Assembly (NCBI GenBank): GCA_003600225.1
Contig: QZFT01000011.1
Span: 62,001-126,000 of the forward strand
DNA from: Pseudonocardiaceae bacterium YIM PH 21723
GTDB taxonomy: Bacteria; Actinomycetota; Actinomycetes; Mycobacteriales; Pseudonocardiaceae
Reading direction: 5' to 3'
DNA length: 64,000 nt
Shown: piece by piece, positions 25,056 through 33,172 of the stretch
How the letters are laid out: the number at the start of each line of letters is the position of its first letter
Position numbering within the stretch: the stretch's first letter is position 1
Notes under the pieces: generated by a model
Told to the model about the DNA's origin: nothing
Seen by the model: only the letters and a program-made list of their open reading frames with translations
Databases searched by the model: none
Position numbers and translations under genes: made by a program

Positions 25056-27434
25056 TCAGGACGAGATGTCGACTCTGAAGCCGAGCTGTCCGTAGGAGCG
25101 GGCCCGCTTGCGCCACATTGCGGCGAGGACTCCAACTTCGGAGTCGACGTAGTCGTGGACTTCGACGCTGGCCTTGCCCGGATAGGTCCGCAAGATCCGG
25201 CCGACGTACTGGACCATGCTGCCCTTGAAAGACACTGGGTGCGCCAAAAATAGGGTGTCGAGTCTGGGACAGTCGTAGCCTTCGCCGACGTAGCGGTCGG
25301 TGGCGATCACCAGCAGCGGTGGTCCGTCCGCAGGCGGGTTGGCCAGCAGCGTTAGCAGAGCTTTGAGTTCCTTGGCTTTCTTGGTGGCGTAAAGGGTGTA
25401 CGGCTGGTGACCGTGTTCCCGGAGTTGTTCCGCCAGAGTGTCTACGTGCTTGGTCTGCCGGGTCAGCACCAGGCAATTCCGGCCGCGCTGGACGGCGGCA
25501 TGGACATCATGGCAGACCTGTTCGTTGCGGTCATCGTCCGCGATGAGGCCGTTGAACACGGTCGAGGTGATCGCCCCGGGCTTGGTGGTGTCGGCGTCCT
25601 CGGGTAGGACGAATTCGGTGTGGTGCACGGAGACCGTGCGGGCCATGGGTTCGGGGTCAGATGCGTCCACCATAGGGATCACATGTCGTTTCGGGCCGCA
25701 GTGCATGAAGATGATCGGCCCCAGCCCATCCCGTCGGTATGCGGTGGCGGTCAGGCCGACCCACCGTCGTGCGGGGATCCGACGCAGAGCCTTCTCGATG
25801 GTTGGTGCGCCTGCGTGATGGGCTTCGTCGACGATGACCAGCCCATACCCGGCCAAACGTTCGGCTGCGTCGTCCATCCGCGCCAAGGTCTGCATCATGG
25901 CCAGATCGATCACACCGGTGGGTTTGTTCCGGCCGCCGCCGATCTGCCCTACCTGCTCGGAGCCGACATCCAGCATGGCGGCGATCCGTTCACGCCATTG
26001 ATCCATCAACGGCGTGCGGTCAACCAGAACCAGGGTCGGGACCCGGTGGTGTGCGATCAGGGCACAGCCCATCACCGTCTTACCTGCGCCGGGTGGTGCC
26101 TCCAGCACGCCCAACTCATGATTGACCAGTTCGGCTACCGCCGTCTGCTGGACATCGCGCAGCACGCCGGTGAAGGTAACTTCGATCGATTCGGGCTGCA
26201 CTCGTCTATCGGTGATGGCCAGTTCGCTGCCGGCCTCGGAGATGAGTGATCGGGCCCTGTCCGCCATCGCTCTGGGTAGGTAAAGGAATTCCAGATCTTC
26301 CTGATAGCAGCGCACGAATCGCGGTGTCTTCCAGTTGGAGATGCGCAGGTTCTCGTTCTTGTAAAACTCGGGATTGGCCAGTGAGGACGCATGTTTGAGG
26401 GATGCCAGCAGTGATGCCGGGATGCCGCTGCGCCGTACGGCCAGCATCCCGTGCCATTCCGCGTGTATGCGTTTCGGTGGCGCGGACTCCGCACGTAGCG
26501 ATGATCGGAACAGTTGGGCATCGGGGCCGACCGCGACCGGTGGCAGCTCGCTGACCAATCGCTGCACGTCTCCCAGTGTCAGCCGCTTCAGTTGGGCGAG
26601 GAAGGCCCACTGATCGTCAAGTACTGCGAAGGTTTCTGGATCCACGAATACGGTGGTGTTCTGGGATCGGCATTGCTTCTGCAGGGGCAAGGCGATCAAG
26701 TTCCCCAGTCCCTCACCCTTGGACGGTAGGTAGTCCTGGGTTGGGAAGAATCGGTCGTACGACTCCACGCCCAGTTCTCCACGAAGCGCCATCGCCTCCC
26801 GGAGCACGGCAAATCCCAACGCCCGCGCGTCCAATGCCGGCACCGGTTCGGTGAAGAACATCCATACGTGTGCGCCGTCGCCAGACCTGGAGATCTCCAT
26901 TGCTACCGGAACACCGATGGATGTAGCTGCTTGGGCATATGCCTGAGCGTCTAGCCGCCACTCAGCGCCGTCGAAATCGCAGGCCAGAAGCTGACACGAA
27001 TCATCGGAGAGCATCGGATAAAGCCCGGCCGTGATCTTCCCGGCCAGGTGGTCATGGATGACCTCGTCAGTCAGGGGGAGGTACTGCTTGGCATCCTTGG
27101 CCTCTGCCCAGCTCTGACCCGGCTGACGGTCGTATTTCGGGGACCAGCCCTTCTTGCCGTCGCGCTCCCATCGTGAAGCGAACACGTCGTCACGGCCGAC
27201 GAATAGCGATCGGAAGAGTAGGACCCGCTCACGTGCCAGCTGGTCACCACCCGTTCGCACCGTTGTCGGCGGTGCGCCAGAGGAAGCTGCGCCGATGGAC
27301 CGAGACTCGGACTGGAGTCGTTCGGTGACCCACGCGATTTGCTCGCGCAGCTCCGCGACCTCGCGGCGCAACTTAGCCAGCTCGGTGCCGCATGCACAGC
27401 CGCCCCCAGCTGAGCCCGTGATCATGGCCGCCAT
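25056..27434 (-). CDS. TOTE-type primase-polymerase fused to DEAD/DEAH helicase
   Basis: A 792-residue protein. A short N-terminal Cys-containing coiled coil (GCACGTELAKLRREVAELRE) precedes an archaeo-eukaryotic primase domain of the TOTE type (LLFRSLFVGRDDVFASRW; CDFDGAEW with the metal-binding DxD; EISRSGDGAHVWMFF; YDRFFPTQDYLPSKGEGLGNLIALPLQ). Residues ~435-790 are a superfamily 2 helicase: PPGAGKTVMGCAL (Walker A), VIVDEAHHAGAP (DEAH), LTATAYRR, ATDRYVGEGYDCP, and VQYVGRILRTYPGK. The zinc Cys residues usual in this primase group are missing. TOTE modules are known from predicted conflict systems. ATG at 27425 is an alternative start with a better-spaced GGTGG. The 215 bp upstream hold no gene. 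Confidence 0.85.
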   Translation of the reverse strand: MAAMITGSAGGGCACGTELAKLRREVAELREQIAWVTERLQSESRSIGAASSGAPPTTVRTGGDQLARERVLLFRSLFVGRDDVFASRWERDGKKGWSPKYDRQPGQSWAEAKDAKQYLPLTDEVIHDHLAGKITAGLYPMLSDDSCQLLACDFDGAEWRLDAQAYAQAATSIGVPVAMEISRSGDGAHVWMFFTEPVPALDARALGFAVLREAMALRGELGVESYDRFFPTQDYLPSKGEGLGNLIALPLQKQCRSQNTTVFVDPETFAVLDDQWAFLAQLKRLTLGDVQRLVSELPPVAVGPDAQLFRSSLRAESAPPKRIHAEWHGMLAVRRSGIPASLLASLKHASSLANPEFYKNENLRISNWKTPRFVRCYQEDLEFLYLPRAMADRARSLISEAGSELAITDRRVQPESIEVTFTGVLRDVQQTAVAELVNHELGVLEAPPGAGKTVMGCALIAHHRVPTLVLVDRTPLMDQWRERIAAMLDVGSEQVGQIGGGRNKPTGVIDLAMMQTLARMDDAAERLAGYGLVIVDEAHHAGAPTIEKALRRIPARRWVGLTATAYRRDGLGPIIFMHCGPKRHVIPMVDASDPEPMARTVSVHHTEFVLPEDADTTKPGAITSTVFNGLIADDDRNEQVCHDVHAAVQRGRNCLVLTRQTKHVDTLAEQLREHGHQPYTLYATKKAKELKALLTLLANPPADGPPLLVIATDRYVGEGYDCPRLDTLFLAHPVSFKGSMVQYVGRILRTYPGKASVEVHDYVDSEVGVLAAMWRKRARSYGQLGFRVDISS

Positions 27435-27649
27435 TCCACCATGCCTGTAGTCAAACCCCGATCAATCGGGGAAACGATCCCTATTAGCGTGCCGAATACC
27501 GCCCAGACGTCGTATCTCAGAGTTCGCCGTCCTACTGCGAAGGCAGATTTATCTTTGGTTATTGAGCTGTGCCTGGGTCTACTCCCACGGCAGTCCGACA
27601 TTGTTCGTCGCGGCCTTCCGTGCTGCTGAATGAGCCCGACGTCCTCGAA

Positions 27650-28966
27650 TTAGCGCGATGGCATAGCAGCAGCTAGTTCGCTGACTCCTCTGACACGGGG
27701 GTGCCTGAGGGTCAGGTCGACGGCGATCTTGCGGATGGCGGGACGGTCGCGGACTTCGCCAGGGGCATGGCGATAGGCGGCCAGCAAGTGGAGGGCGGTT
27801 TGTTCGGGCCGGTCGGCTTGGAGCCAAACTCTGGCCATGTCGGTGTGCATGCGTCCACGCCGTTCCGCGGTGCCGAACTGTCCGGCATGTAGTTCGCGTC
27901 CGGCGGCGAGGGCGGCTCCAGTGTCGTGGACCGACCAGAGCACGCCCACCTTGTACAGCTGCACGGCTGCCTGGTCGACGGTGAACGGCGGGTAGCTCAT
28001 GTGCCCGGTGATCGGCTGCGCGGGCAGCCGCGCGGCGACGGCCCCGGCCTCGTCGATGAGGTCCAAGGCCCGGTCACGGTCTCCGGCTTGGGCGGAGCAG
28101 TAGGCGGCGGTGGCAAGTAGTTGCGCGTAGCTCGCGGTGTGACCCAGGGTCGGTAGTCCGGTGTCCTGGAGGGTGTTCACGGCGCCGGCCATGAGTTTGT
28201 CGGCCGCCTCGTGCCGGTGTTCGCGGCGCAGCACGGTGCTCAGGGCGTGGTCGGCCGAGCAGATGGCCAGGACGTCCTCGGACAGGGCAGCGTAGGTGAC
28301 CGCGCGGTCGGCGGTGATCCGGCTGGACTGCACGAGCCCGGTCTTGCCCAGGGCTGCGGTGGCGAGGTTGTAGCAGGCAGCCAGCAGCGCTGCGTCCTGC
28401 GGCTGCGGACGTCGCCCGGCGCCCTGGTGGGCGGCGGCCAACAGGTCGGGGAGGTCCCTGATCAGTGGCGTGAGCTGCCCGGCGTCGAACTGCGTCCTGG
28501 CGATGGCCAGTCTGGTGTTCAGCTCCCTGGGCGTGAAAGCCCCGCTCGGGGCGGGGAGCACGGCGAGTGCGTCGTCCATCCTGGTGAGCAGTCCCAGCGG
28601 GATCGCTGCTGCTGCGGTGGCCAGTAGTTCTCGCCTGCGCACGTCGGAGTCCTCCTCGCGGATGGCTCCGATCACCGTATCTGCCGCCTGTGGATGCCGC
28701 GAGGGCCCGGCCTCGGCGAGTCCGAACAGCCGGGGCGGGATGCCGTACTTGTCGGCGAAGTGCCGTAGCTCGTCCACGTCGGTCAACGGGCGTATACCGG
28801 TCTCGATCCGGCTGAGCGTGCTGACGGAGATACCGATCAACGGCACCGCTTCCTGGAGGGTCAGACCATGCAGGACACGGGCGGCACGCACGATCGCTCC
28901 GTAGCGGCGGGCCTGCGAGGCCGCCGCGAGATCGGGGGTCTGCCACATGTACGGATCGGCGTGCAC
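27650..28966 (-). CDS. XRE-family regulator with TPR-like C-terminus, lasso cluster regulator
   Basis: About 438 residues from GTG 28966, which has GGAGG five bases upstream; ATG 28948 is in frame. Residues ~20-75 hold an XRE helix-turn-helix (AIVRAARVLHGLTLQEAVPLIGISVSTLSRIETGIRPL). The rest is helical with repeated TPR-like units (AAHQGAGRRPQPQDAALLAACYNLATAALG; LATAAYCSAQAGDRDRALDLIDEAG). Such Streptomyces-type regulators often flank RiPP and other biosynthetic clusters. It is divergent from the lasso operon; the 200-bp space has three evenly spaced inverted repeats that are plausible operators. The C-terminal repeats may bind a peptide or small-molecule signal. Confidence 0.82.
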   Translation of the reverse strand: MHADPYMWQTPDLAAASQARRYGAIVRAARVLHGLTLQEAVPLIGISVSTLSRIETGIRPLTDVDELRHFADKYGIPPRLFGLAEAGPSRHPQAADTVIGAIREEDSDVRRRELLATAAAAIPLGLLTRMDDALAVLPAPSGAFTPRELNTRLAIARTQFDAGQLTPLIRDLPDLLAAAHQGAGRRPQPQDAALLAACYNLATAALGKTGLVQSSRITADRAVTYAALSEDVLAICSADHALSTVLRREHRHEAADKLMAGAVNTLQDTGLPTLGHTASYAQLLATAAYCSAQAGDRDRALDLIDEAGAVAARLPAQPITGHMSYPPFTVDQAAVQLYKVGVLWSVHDTGAALAAGRELHAGQFGTAERRGRMHTDMARVWLQADRPEQTALHLLAAYRHAPGEVRDRPAIRKIAVDLTLRHPRVRGVSELAAAMPSR

Positions 28967-29034
28967 AGCTGCCTCCGGTGACCATCGCGGGCCCGAACCC
29001 ACTGTAGGGCTCACCGGCCGCGGCGCCAGTCTTT

Positions 29035-29089
29035 TTGCGGAATCCGCAAACCCGTTGCGTTCCCCGCAAACCCTTTGCGACCTGTGCAA
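29035..29089. promoter_or_regulatory. three inverted-repeat operators spaced exactly 20 bp before the lasso operon
   Basis: TTGCG-N5-CGCAA occurs at 29035-29049, 29055-29069 and, with one mismatch (TGCAA), at 29075-29089. The first copy extends to a 17-bp palindrome. The fixed 20-bp step places the sites on nearly the same helix face. A -10-like CATATT follows at about 29102. Confidence 0.7.
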
Positions 29090-29170
29090 GTCATCTACCA
29101 GCGCATATTCGTTTCCCGGTTCTCTTGTGGAGCACGAGTTCGCCTCGCAACGGACAAGGGAGACACCACC

Positions 29171-29326
29171 ATGAACGAGCAGACCACTCGCGCCACCTCG
29201 ACCGACCGATCGGCCGGTTATGCGTACCCGTTCACCGGGCTGGTGCTCGCGCTGGGCAACGCCGCCGAGCTGACGCTGGGCGGTGACTCCGGCTCCTCGG
29301 AGGACAAGCGTTACGTCTACGCCTAA
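29171..29326 (+). CDS. albusnodin-like lasso peptide precursor
   Basis: A 51-residue precursor; AAGGGAGA precedes the ATG. The leader (residues 1-36) has the YxxP recognition motif (YAYPF) and Thr35 at position -2 of the core, the hallmark of lasso leaders. The predicted core is GGDSGSSEDKRYVYA: Gly1, acceptor Glu8 (8-residue macrolactam ring) and Lys10. Albusnodin, an acetylated lasso peptide from Streptomyces albus, has core GQGGGQSEDKRRAYNC by my recollection. The SEDKR block, ring size and Lys10 coincide. Asp9 is a less likely acceptor. The gene is followed by cyclase, B protein and an acetyltransferase. Confidence 0.87.
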   Translation: MNEQTTRATSTDRSAGYAYPFTGLVLALGNAAELTLGGDSGSSEDKRYVYA

Positions 29327-29406
29327 CCCGCTCGACGCCGGGGCGCCCATCCCGAACCGGCGCCCCGGCACCTATCCCGCAGCGCCCACGCCTGGAGGTC
29401 AAGACC

Positions 29407-31152
29407 ATGTTGAGCTGGTTCGGCGGCCGCAATGACAATGGCCCTGCTCCAGTCGGTGCCCGGCATATCCACCCCGACTCGCCGCCGTTGTGGATCTGCG
29501 GCGACTGGCCCGAGCACGAGATCGCTACCGCGCTGGCAGGTCCACGCCGGATAACCATCATCGGCCCCTGTTCAGCGAGCGCGGCCGAGCTGGAGCAACT
29601 AGCTCACACCGGTACGACCGACGCGGTCAGCAGCGCGTTCGCCGGGGCCTACACCGTCATCGAGTCCACCCCAGTGGCCACCGTCGTCTACACCGACCCT
29701 GGCCATGGGTGCCCGATCTACCTGGCCCGAACCGGGAACACCGTGCTGTGGGGGTCCTCGGCGCTGGCACTCGCGGCACTGACCGGAGCATCGGTGGACG
29801 AGCGATGGCTGGCGGCGATCCTGGCCGGACTGCGTCCCGCCTCGCTGGGTGACCGCAGCCCGTTCGCCGGCATCACCGCGGTGTCGCCCGGTGCCAGGCT
29901 GCACCTGGACCGGCACGGCCGCACGCAACTGCGCACCATCTGGCAGGCACCGACCGCGTCCCTGGACCTCCACGACGGGGCTCAGGCCCTCCAGGCCGCG
30001 TTGCGGCAGGCGGTACAGGTGCGGCTGCATCCGGGCCAGATCACGACCGCTGACTGCTCTGGCGGGCTGGACTCCACCTCGCTGACCATGCTGGCCGCCG
30101 ACATGCTGGATGCGGACAGCCCGGTGCGGGCCATCACCATCCACCCGGAGACCGTCCCCAGAGGCGGCGACTTGGACTACGCCCGGACTGCGACGACCGG
30201 GAACTCGAGTATTCGGCACGTGCTGTGCCCGCTGAACGACAATCACCTGCCCTGCACCGCGATGACCGAATTGCTGGCGGCCACGGACGAACCCGCTCCT
30301 GGCACGATCGCGATCGCCCGCGGCGTGGCCGAGTTCGACCTGCTGCGCGAACTGGGCTCCGGCTGCCACCTCACCGGAGACGGCGGAGACACGCTCTTCA
30401 GCTGGCACCCCGCGTACCTGGCCGAACACATACGCTCCGGCCGCCTGACCGCCGCGTGGAGGGAGGGGATCGGCTGGGCTCGGCTGCGTCGCACCCCGGT
30501 CTGGCCGGTCCTGCACAGTGGTCTGCGCACCGCCTTCGCCCGCACACCCGCCTGCCGGGAGCTGCCCAGCTGGCTGGGCGCCCACGCCCAGGTCCTGGCC
30601 GACGAGCAGACCAGCCATCCGCTCCAGCACGAATCAGGCCCGATCGGTCAGACGATGTTGCTGGAGGCGATGCGCCTGACCGGGCGCACCGCTCACGCCG
30701 ACCGGCAGCTGGCCGCCGACTACGGGATCCGGGTGCACAACCCGTTCACCGATGGCCAGGTCCTGCACGCGGTGTTGTCCACCCGCACGACCGAGAGGGC
30801 CACGCCGTACCGGTACAAGCCGCTGCTGACCACGGCGATGACTAGCCTGTTGCCGCCGCAGGTCGCGGCCCGCCAGACCAAAGGGGACTTCACCGCCGAT
30901 CACTACCAAGGCCTGCACACCTACCACCAGGCGCTTCGTCAGCTGGCCTGCGGCGAGCTGGCCGAACGAGGCCTGATCGAACCCGGCCCGCTGATCGAGC
31001 TGATCGACCGAGGAGCCGCCGGGATGCCAGTGCTGTTCAGCGACCTAGAACCGGTGCTGGCCATCGAGGCCTGGCTCCGCACTCTGACCGCGAACGCCCC
31101 GGCCGCAGCGTGGCAGCAGCCGACCGACCACCATCAGGAGTGTCGCTCATGA
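29407..31152 (+). CDS. lasso peptide macrolactam synthetase (asparagine synthase-like, C protein)
   Basis: A 581-residue protein with GGAGG eight bases before the ATG. The N-terminal ~200 residues resemble a glutaminase-type fold without the catalytic N-terminal Cys. The synthetase domain has the ATP PP-loop TADCSGGLDSTSLTMLA near 218 and HLTGDGGDTLFSWHPAYL near 320, as in asparagine synthetase B and lasso cyclases. It adenylates the Glu8 side chain of the core and joins it to the Gly1 amino group around the threaded tail. Its stop overlaps the start of the B protein gene (ATGA). It stands 80 bp behind the precursor in the same operon. Confidence 0.9.
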   Translation: MLSWFGGRNDNGPAPVGARHIHPDSPPLWICGDWPEHEIATALAGPRRITIIGPCSASAAELEQLAHTGTTDAVSSAFAGAYTVIESTPVATVVYTDPGHGCPIYLARTGNTVLWGSSALALAALTGASVDERWLAAILAGLRPASLGDRSPFAGITAVSPGARLHLDRHGRTQLRTIWQAPTASLDLHDGAQALQAALRQAVQVRLHPGQITTADCSGGLDSTSLTMLAADMLDADSPVRAITIHPETVPRGGDLDYARTATTGNSSIRHVLCPLNDNHLPCTAMTELLAATDEPAPGTIAIARGVAEFDLLRELGSGCHLTGDGGDTLFSWHPAYLAEHIRSGRLTAAWREGIGWARLRRTPVWPVLHSGLRTAFARTPACRELPSWLGAHAQVLADEQTSHPLQHESGPIGQTMLLEAMRLTGRTAHADRQLAADYGIRVHNPFTDGQVLHAVLSTRTTERATPYRYKPLLTTAMTSLLPPQVAARQTKGDFTADHYQGLHTYHQALRQLACGELAERGLIEPGPLIELIDRGAAGMPVLFSDLEPVLAIEAWLRTLTANAPAAAWQQPTDHHQECRS

Positions 31153-31874
31153 CCACTATGTTCCTGGCCTGCCCACCACGTGTTCGCTTCGCCGACCTGG
31201 GGAACGCGGTGCTGATCGTCAACATCGACACCGGAGCCGTCCAGTCCGTGGTCGGCTCTGCCCGCCGCACCCTGCTTGCCTTTGCCGACAGCGGGTCTTG
31301 TCAGCCGAGAGACAAGGAAGCCAGCGCGCTAGCGCGGCTCCTGCTGGCCTCCAGCACACTGCGGATGGTGTCCGACCCGGTTCCGTGGCCGGTGATCCGG
31401 GTACCGGCGGCGAGGTCGAGCTGGGGAACGCAGCAGATCAACGCCGCTATCGCGCCGACTAGCAGCGCCACCTGGAGTGGCATGGCGTTGGCGGCCGTAT
31501 CGATCACCGCGGTACTGGCCGCGATGTACCTGGGCTCTGCCGGTGGTCGGTTCGCGCGGGTGGTTGCCCTGATCGGGTGGGCCGCCCGGTTCCCCGCGCG
31601 TGCTGCAACCTCGGAGCAGGTGCGGTGGGCTCTAGACTGTGTCCGGGCGTGCGCCGGGGTCATTCCGGCGCGTATCGCGTGTTTGGAGGAAACCACAGCA
31701 GCGGCACTCCTTCTGGCCAGTCTTGGCCGGGGAGTCGGGTGGTGCCACGGAGCCGCAGCTGAACCGGCCAGGTTGCACGCCTGGATAACCCCGCTACAGG
31801 GGTTTCTTGGCGAATCCGAAACCACCCGCTACACGCCGCTGCACACCATCACTCCGGTTCGCTGCGCGACGTGA
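31149..31874 (+). CDS. fused lasso peptide B protein (RRE domain plus leader peptidase)
   Basis: A 241-residue protein; AGGAG seven bases before ATG 31149. The N-terminal ~80 residues (RFADLGNAVLIVNIDTGAVQSVVGSARRTLLAF) fit the PqqD-like RiPP recognition element that binds the leader (B1). The C-terminal ~130 residues are the transglutaminase-like protease (B2): EQVRWALDCVRACAGVIPARIACLEETTAAALLLASLG contains the catalytic Cys, and LHAWI the catalytic His region. In many actinobacteria B1 and B2 are separate; here they are one chain with an intervening stretch WSGMALAAVSITAVLAAMY that is hydrophobic enough to be a membrane helix. It removes the leader so that the cyclase can act. Confidence 0.85.
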   Translation: MTTMFLACPPRVRFADLGNAVLIVNIDTGAVQSVVGSARRTLLAFADSGSCQPRDKEASALARLLLASSTLRMVSDPVPWPVIRVPAARSSWGTQQINAAIAPTSSATWSGMALAAVSITAVLAAMYLGSAGGRFARVVALIGWAARFPARAATSEQVRWALDCVRACAGVIPARIACLEETTAAALLLASLGRGVGWCHGAAAEPARLHAWITPLQGFLGESETTRYTPLHTITPVRCAT

Positions 31875-31899
31875 CGATCCCTCGAAGAGGTCGATCACC

Positions 31900-32517
31900 A
31901 TGATGAATACCGTTCTGGCACATCCATATCCACCTGCCGTGAAGCCGCAGCCGATCCTGCTCGAAGGTGAACAGCTCGGCCTCGGCACGTTCGATGCCCA
32001 GCACGCCGAGCTGTACTGGCGCTGGGAGCAAGAACCCGACGTCATGGCTGGCCTCGGCCACCAGACGCCTACCACCCGCGAAGTCCGTCTCGCGGACTAC
32101 GAGGCCCAAGCCCGCCGGATGGACACCGCTAGCCGGTTCACCATCTACGACATGGCGGCAGGCGAGCCCTGCCCAGTCGGCTACACCACGCTGCTCATCG
32201 ACCACCACCGGCGCACCGCCGAATACCTGATCATCCTGGGCGCCGAAGGACGCGGCCGGGGCCTCGGGGTCGAAGCCACCGAGCTGACCCTGGACTGGGC
32301 GTTCCGGATCTGCGCACTACGCACCGTCTGGCTCTACGTTCTTGAACCCCACACCGCGGCCATCACCACCTACCAGCGAGCCGGATTCACCGAAACTGGG
32401 CGTCGACCTAACTGTGGTTATTGGTACGGGCAGCCCACCGACGAAATCCTCATGTGCGCCGAAGCCGACATGACCGCACCGGTCGCAGTGACCCCGTTGG
32501 GAGGCGATCGTGGCTGA
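31900..32517 (+). CDS. GNAT acetyltransferase of the lasso cluster (AlbT-like)
   Basis: About 205 residues from ATG 31900, preceded by GAAGAGG; ATG 31903 is equivalent. The RimJ/RimL-type GNAT order is clear: LYWRWEQEPDVMAGLG, DMAAGEPCPVGYTTLLI, EYLIILGAEGRGRGLGVEAT (acetyl-CoA loop), LYVLEPHTAAITTYQRAGF. In the albusnodin pathway a GNAT enzyme acetylates Lys10 of the lasso peptide, and the core encoded here has Lys at the same position, so the same reaction is the best inference. It overlaps the next gene by eight bases and follows the B protein by 25 bases, which puts it firmly in the operon. Confidence 0.8.
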   Translation: MMNTVLAHPYPPAVKPQPILLEGEQLGLGTFDAQHAELYWRWEQEPDVMAGLGHQTPTTREVRLADYEAQARRMDTASRFTIYDMAAGEPCPVGYTTLLIDHHRRTAEYLIILGAEGRGRGLGVEATELTLDWAFRICALRTVWLYVLEPHTAAITTYQRAGFTETGRRPNCGYWYGQPTDEILMCAEADMTAPVAVTPLGGDRG

Positions 32518-32869
32518 TCAGAGCGCACGCCCCTTGAACGACGACAGGCAGATGGAGAACCAGCTGACCGGGTGGCTGTGGCTGGCGACCAAACGAGCCG
32601 ACGGCCGCGCCGACACCATCACGGTCGTGCAAAGCGACACCGACACTCTGCTCGGCGAGCACATGGTGATGGCGGTGTCCAGCGGCCTGGAGTACGAAGT
32701 CAAACGCAGTCCCACTCCAGAACAGGCCCGTCTGGAGGCCCTTCTGCTGGCCATGACCATCAGCCAGGTCGGGATGTCCGGCAAGAACGGGGTCATCACC
32801 CCGACCGGGGACAGCTTCGAGTTCACCGAGTGGAACACCGGGCTCCTGGAAACCGTGGACAACCAATAG
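32510..32869 (+). CDS. small protein of unknown function in the lasso operon
   Basis: A 119-residue protein starting GTG at 32510 with GGGAGG just upstream inside the acetyltransferase gene. It is mixed alpha/beta (LTGWLWLATKRADGRADTITVVQSDTDTLLG, then EHMVMAVSSGLEYEVKRSP, a helix TPEQARLEALLLAMTISQVG and a strand end GDSFEFTEWNTG) and has no signal peptide, membrane helix or cysteine. I recognise no family. Overlap with the acetyltransferase gene suggests linked production, for example as a subunit, a carrier or an immunity factor. No transporter gene is present in the cluster, so immunity is a fair but untested guess. Confidence 0.6.
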   Translation: MADQSARPLNDDRQMENQLTGWLWLATKRADGRADTITVVQSDTDTLLGEHMVMAVSSGLEYEVKRSPTPEQARLEALLLAMTISQVGMSGKNGVITPTGDSFEFTEWNTGLLETVDNQ

Positions 32870-32983
32870 CCCACGTCTCAGGGACTGAACCCGGCGGCGC
32901 GGTCTGATTGGATTCCGGTGCTACCCCGGTAGCTCGGCTACGAAGTTCATGAACCGGTCCCTGGAGCCGTAAATCGGCAGGCC

Positions 32984-33038
32984 ATGCCCATGGCCATGGG
33001 CATTACTGAGGCGCCAACCCCTTGGGTTGGCGCCTCAG
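32984..33038 (+). terminator. 20-bp palindrome and 15-bp-stem hairpin ending the lasso operon
   Basis: At 32984-33003 a perfect 20-bp palindrome built on CCATGG is followed directly by a hairpin at 33006-33038: stem CTGAGGCGCCAACCC, 3-base loop, perfect complement. It lies 114 bp behind the last lasso gene. The rest of the ~300-bp gap (32870-33172) shows no gene. Confidence 0.65.
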
Positions 33039-33172
33039 CTATCTGTGCGTTGTACGAACCAGGTGTTAGCCGCGCGAAGCAAACGCACTATCTCGGTTGG
33101 CGACTGCCGCTACGTTGTCTCCATGATCGTCACCGTGAGCGCCGCAGTTCAGATCCATGTTGTAGGAGCATC

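Noticed and set aside
29075-29170. N-terminal extension of the lasso precursor
   Set aside because: The upstream in-frame codons overlap the operator and promoter region; the ATG at 29171 has a good ribosome binding site and gives a standard leader length.
32870-33000. tRNA remnant or attachment site downstream of the lasso operon
   Set aside because: A stretch with several short stems attracted attention, but no cloverleaf, T-loop or anticodon arm can be drawn.
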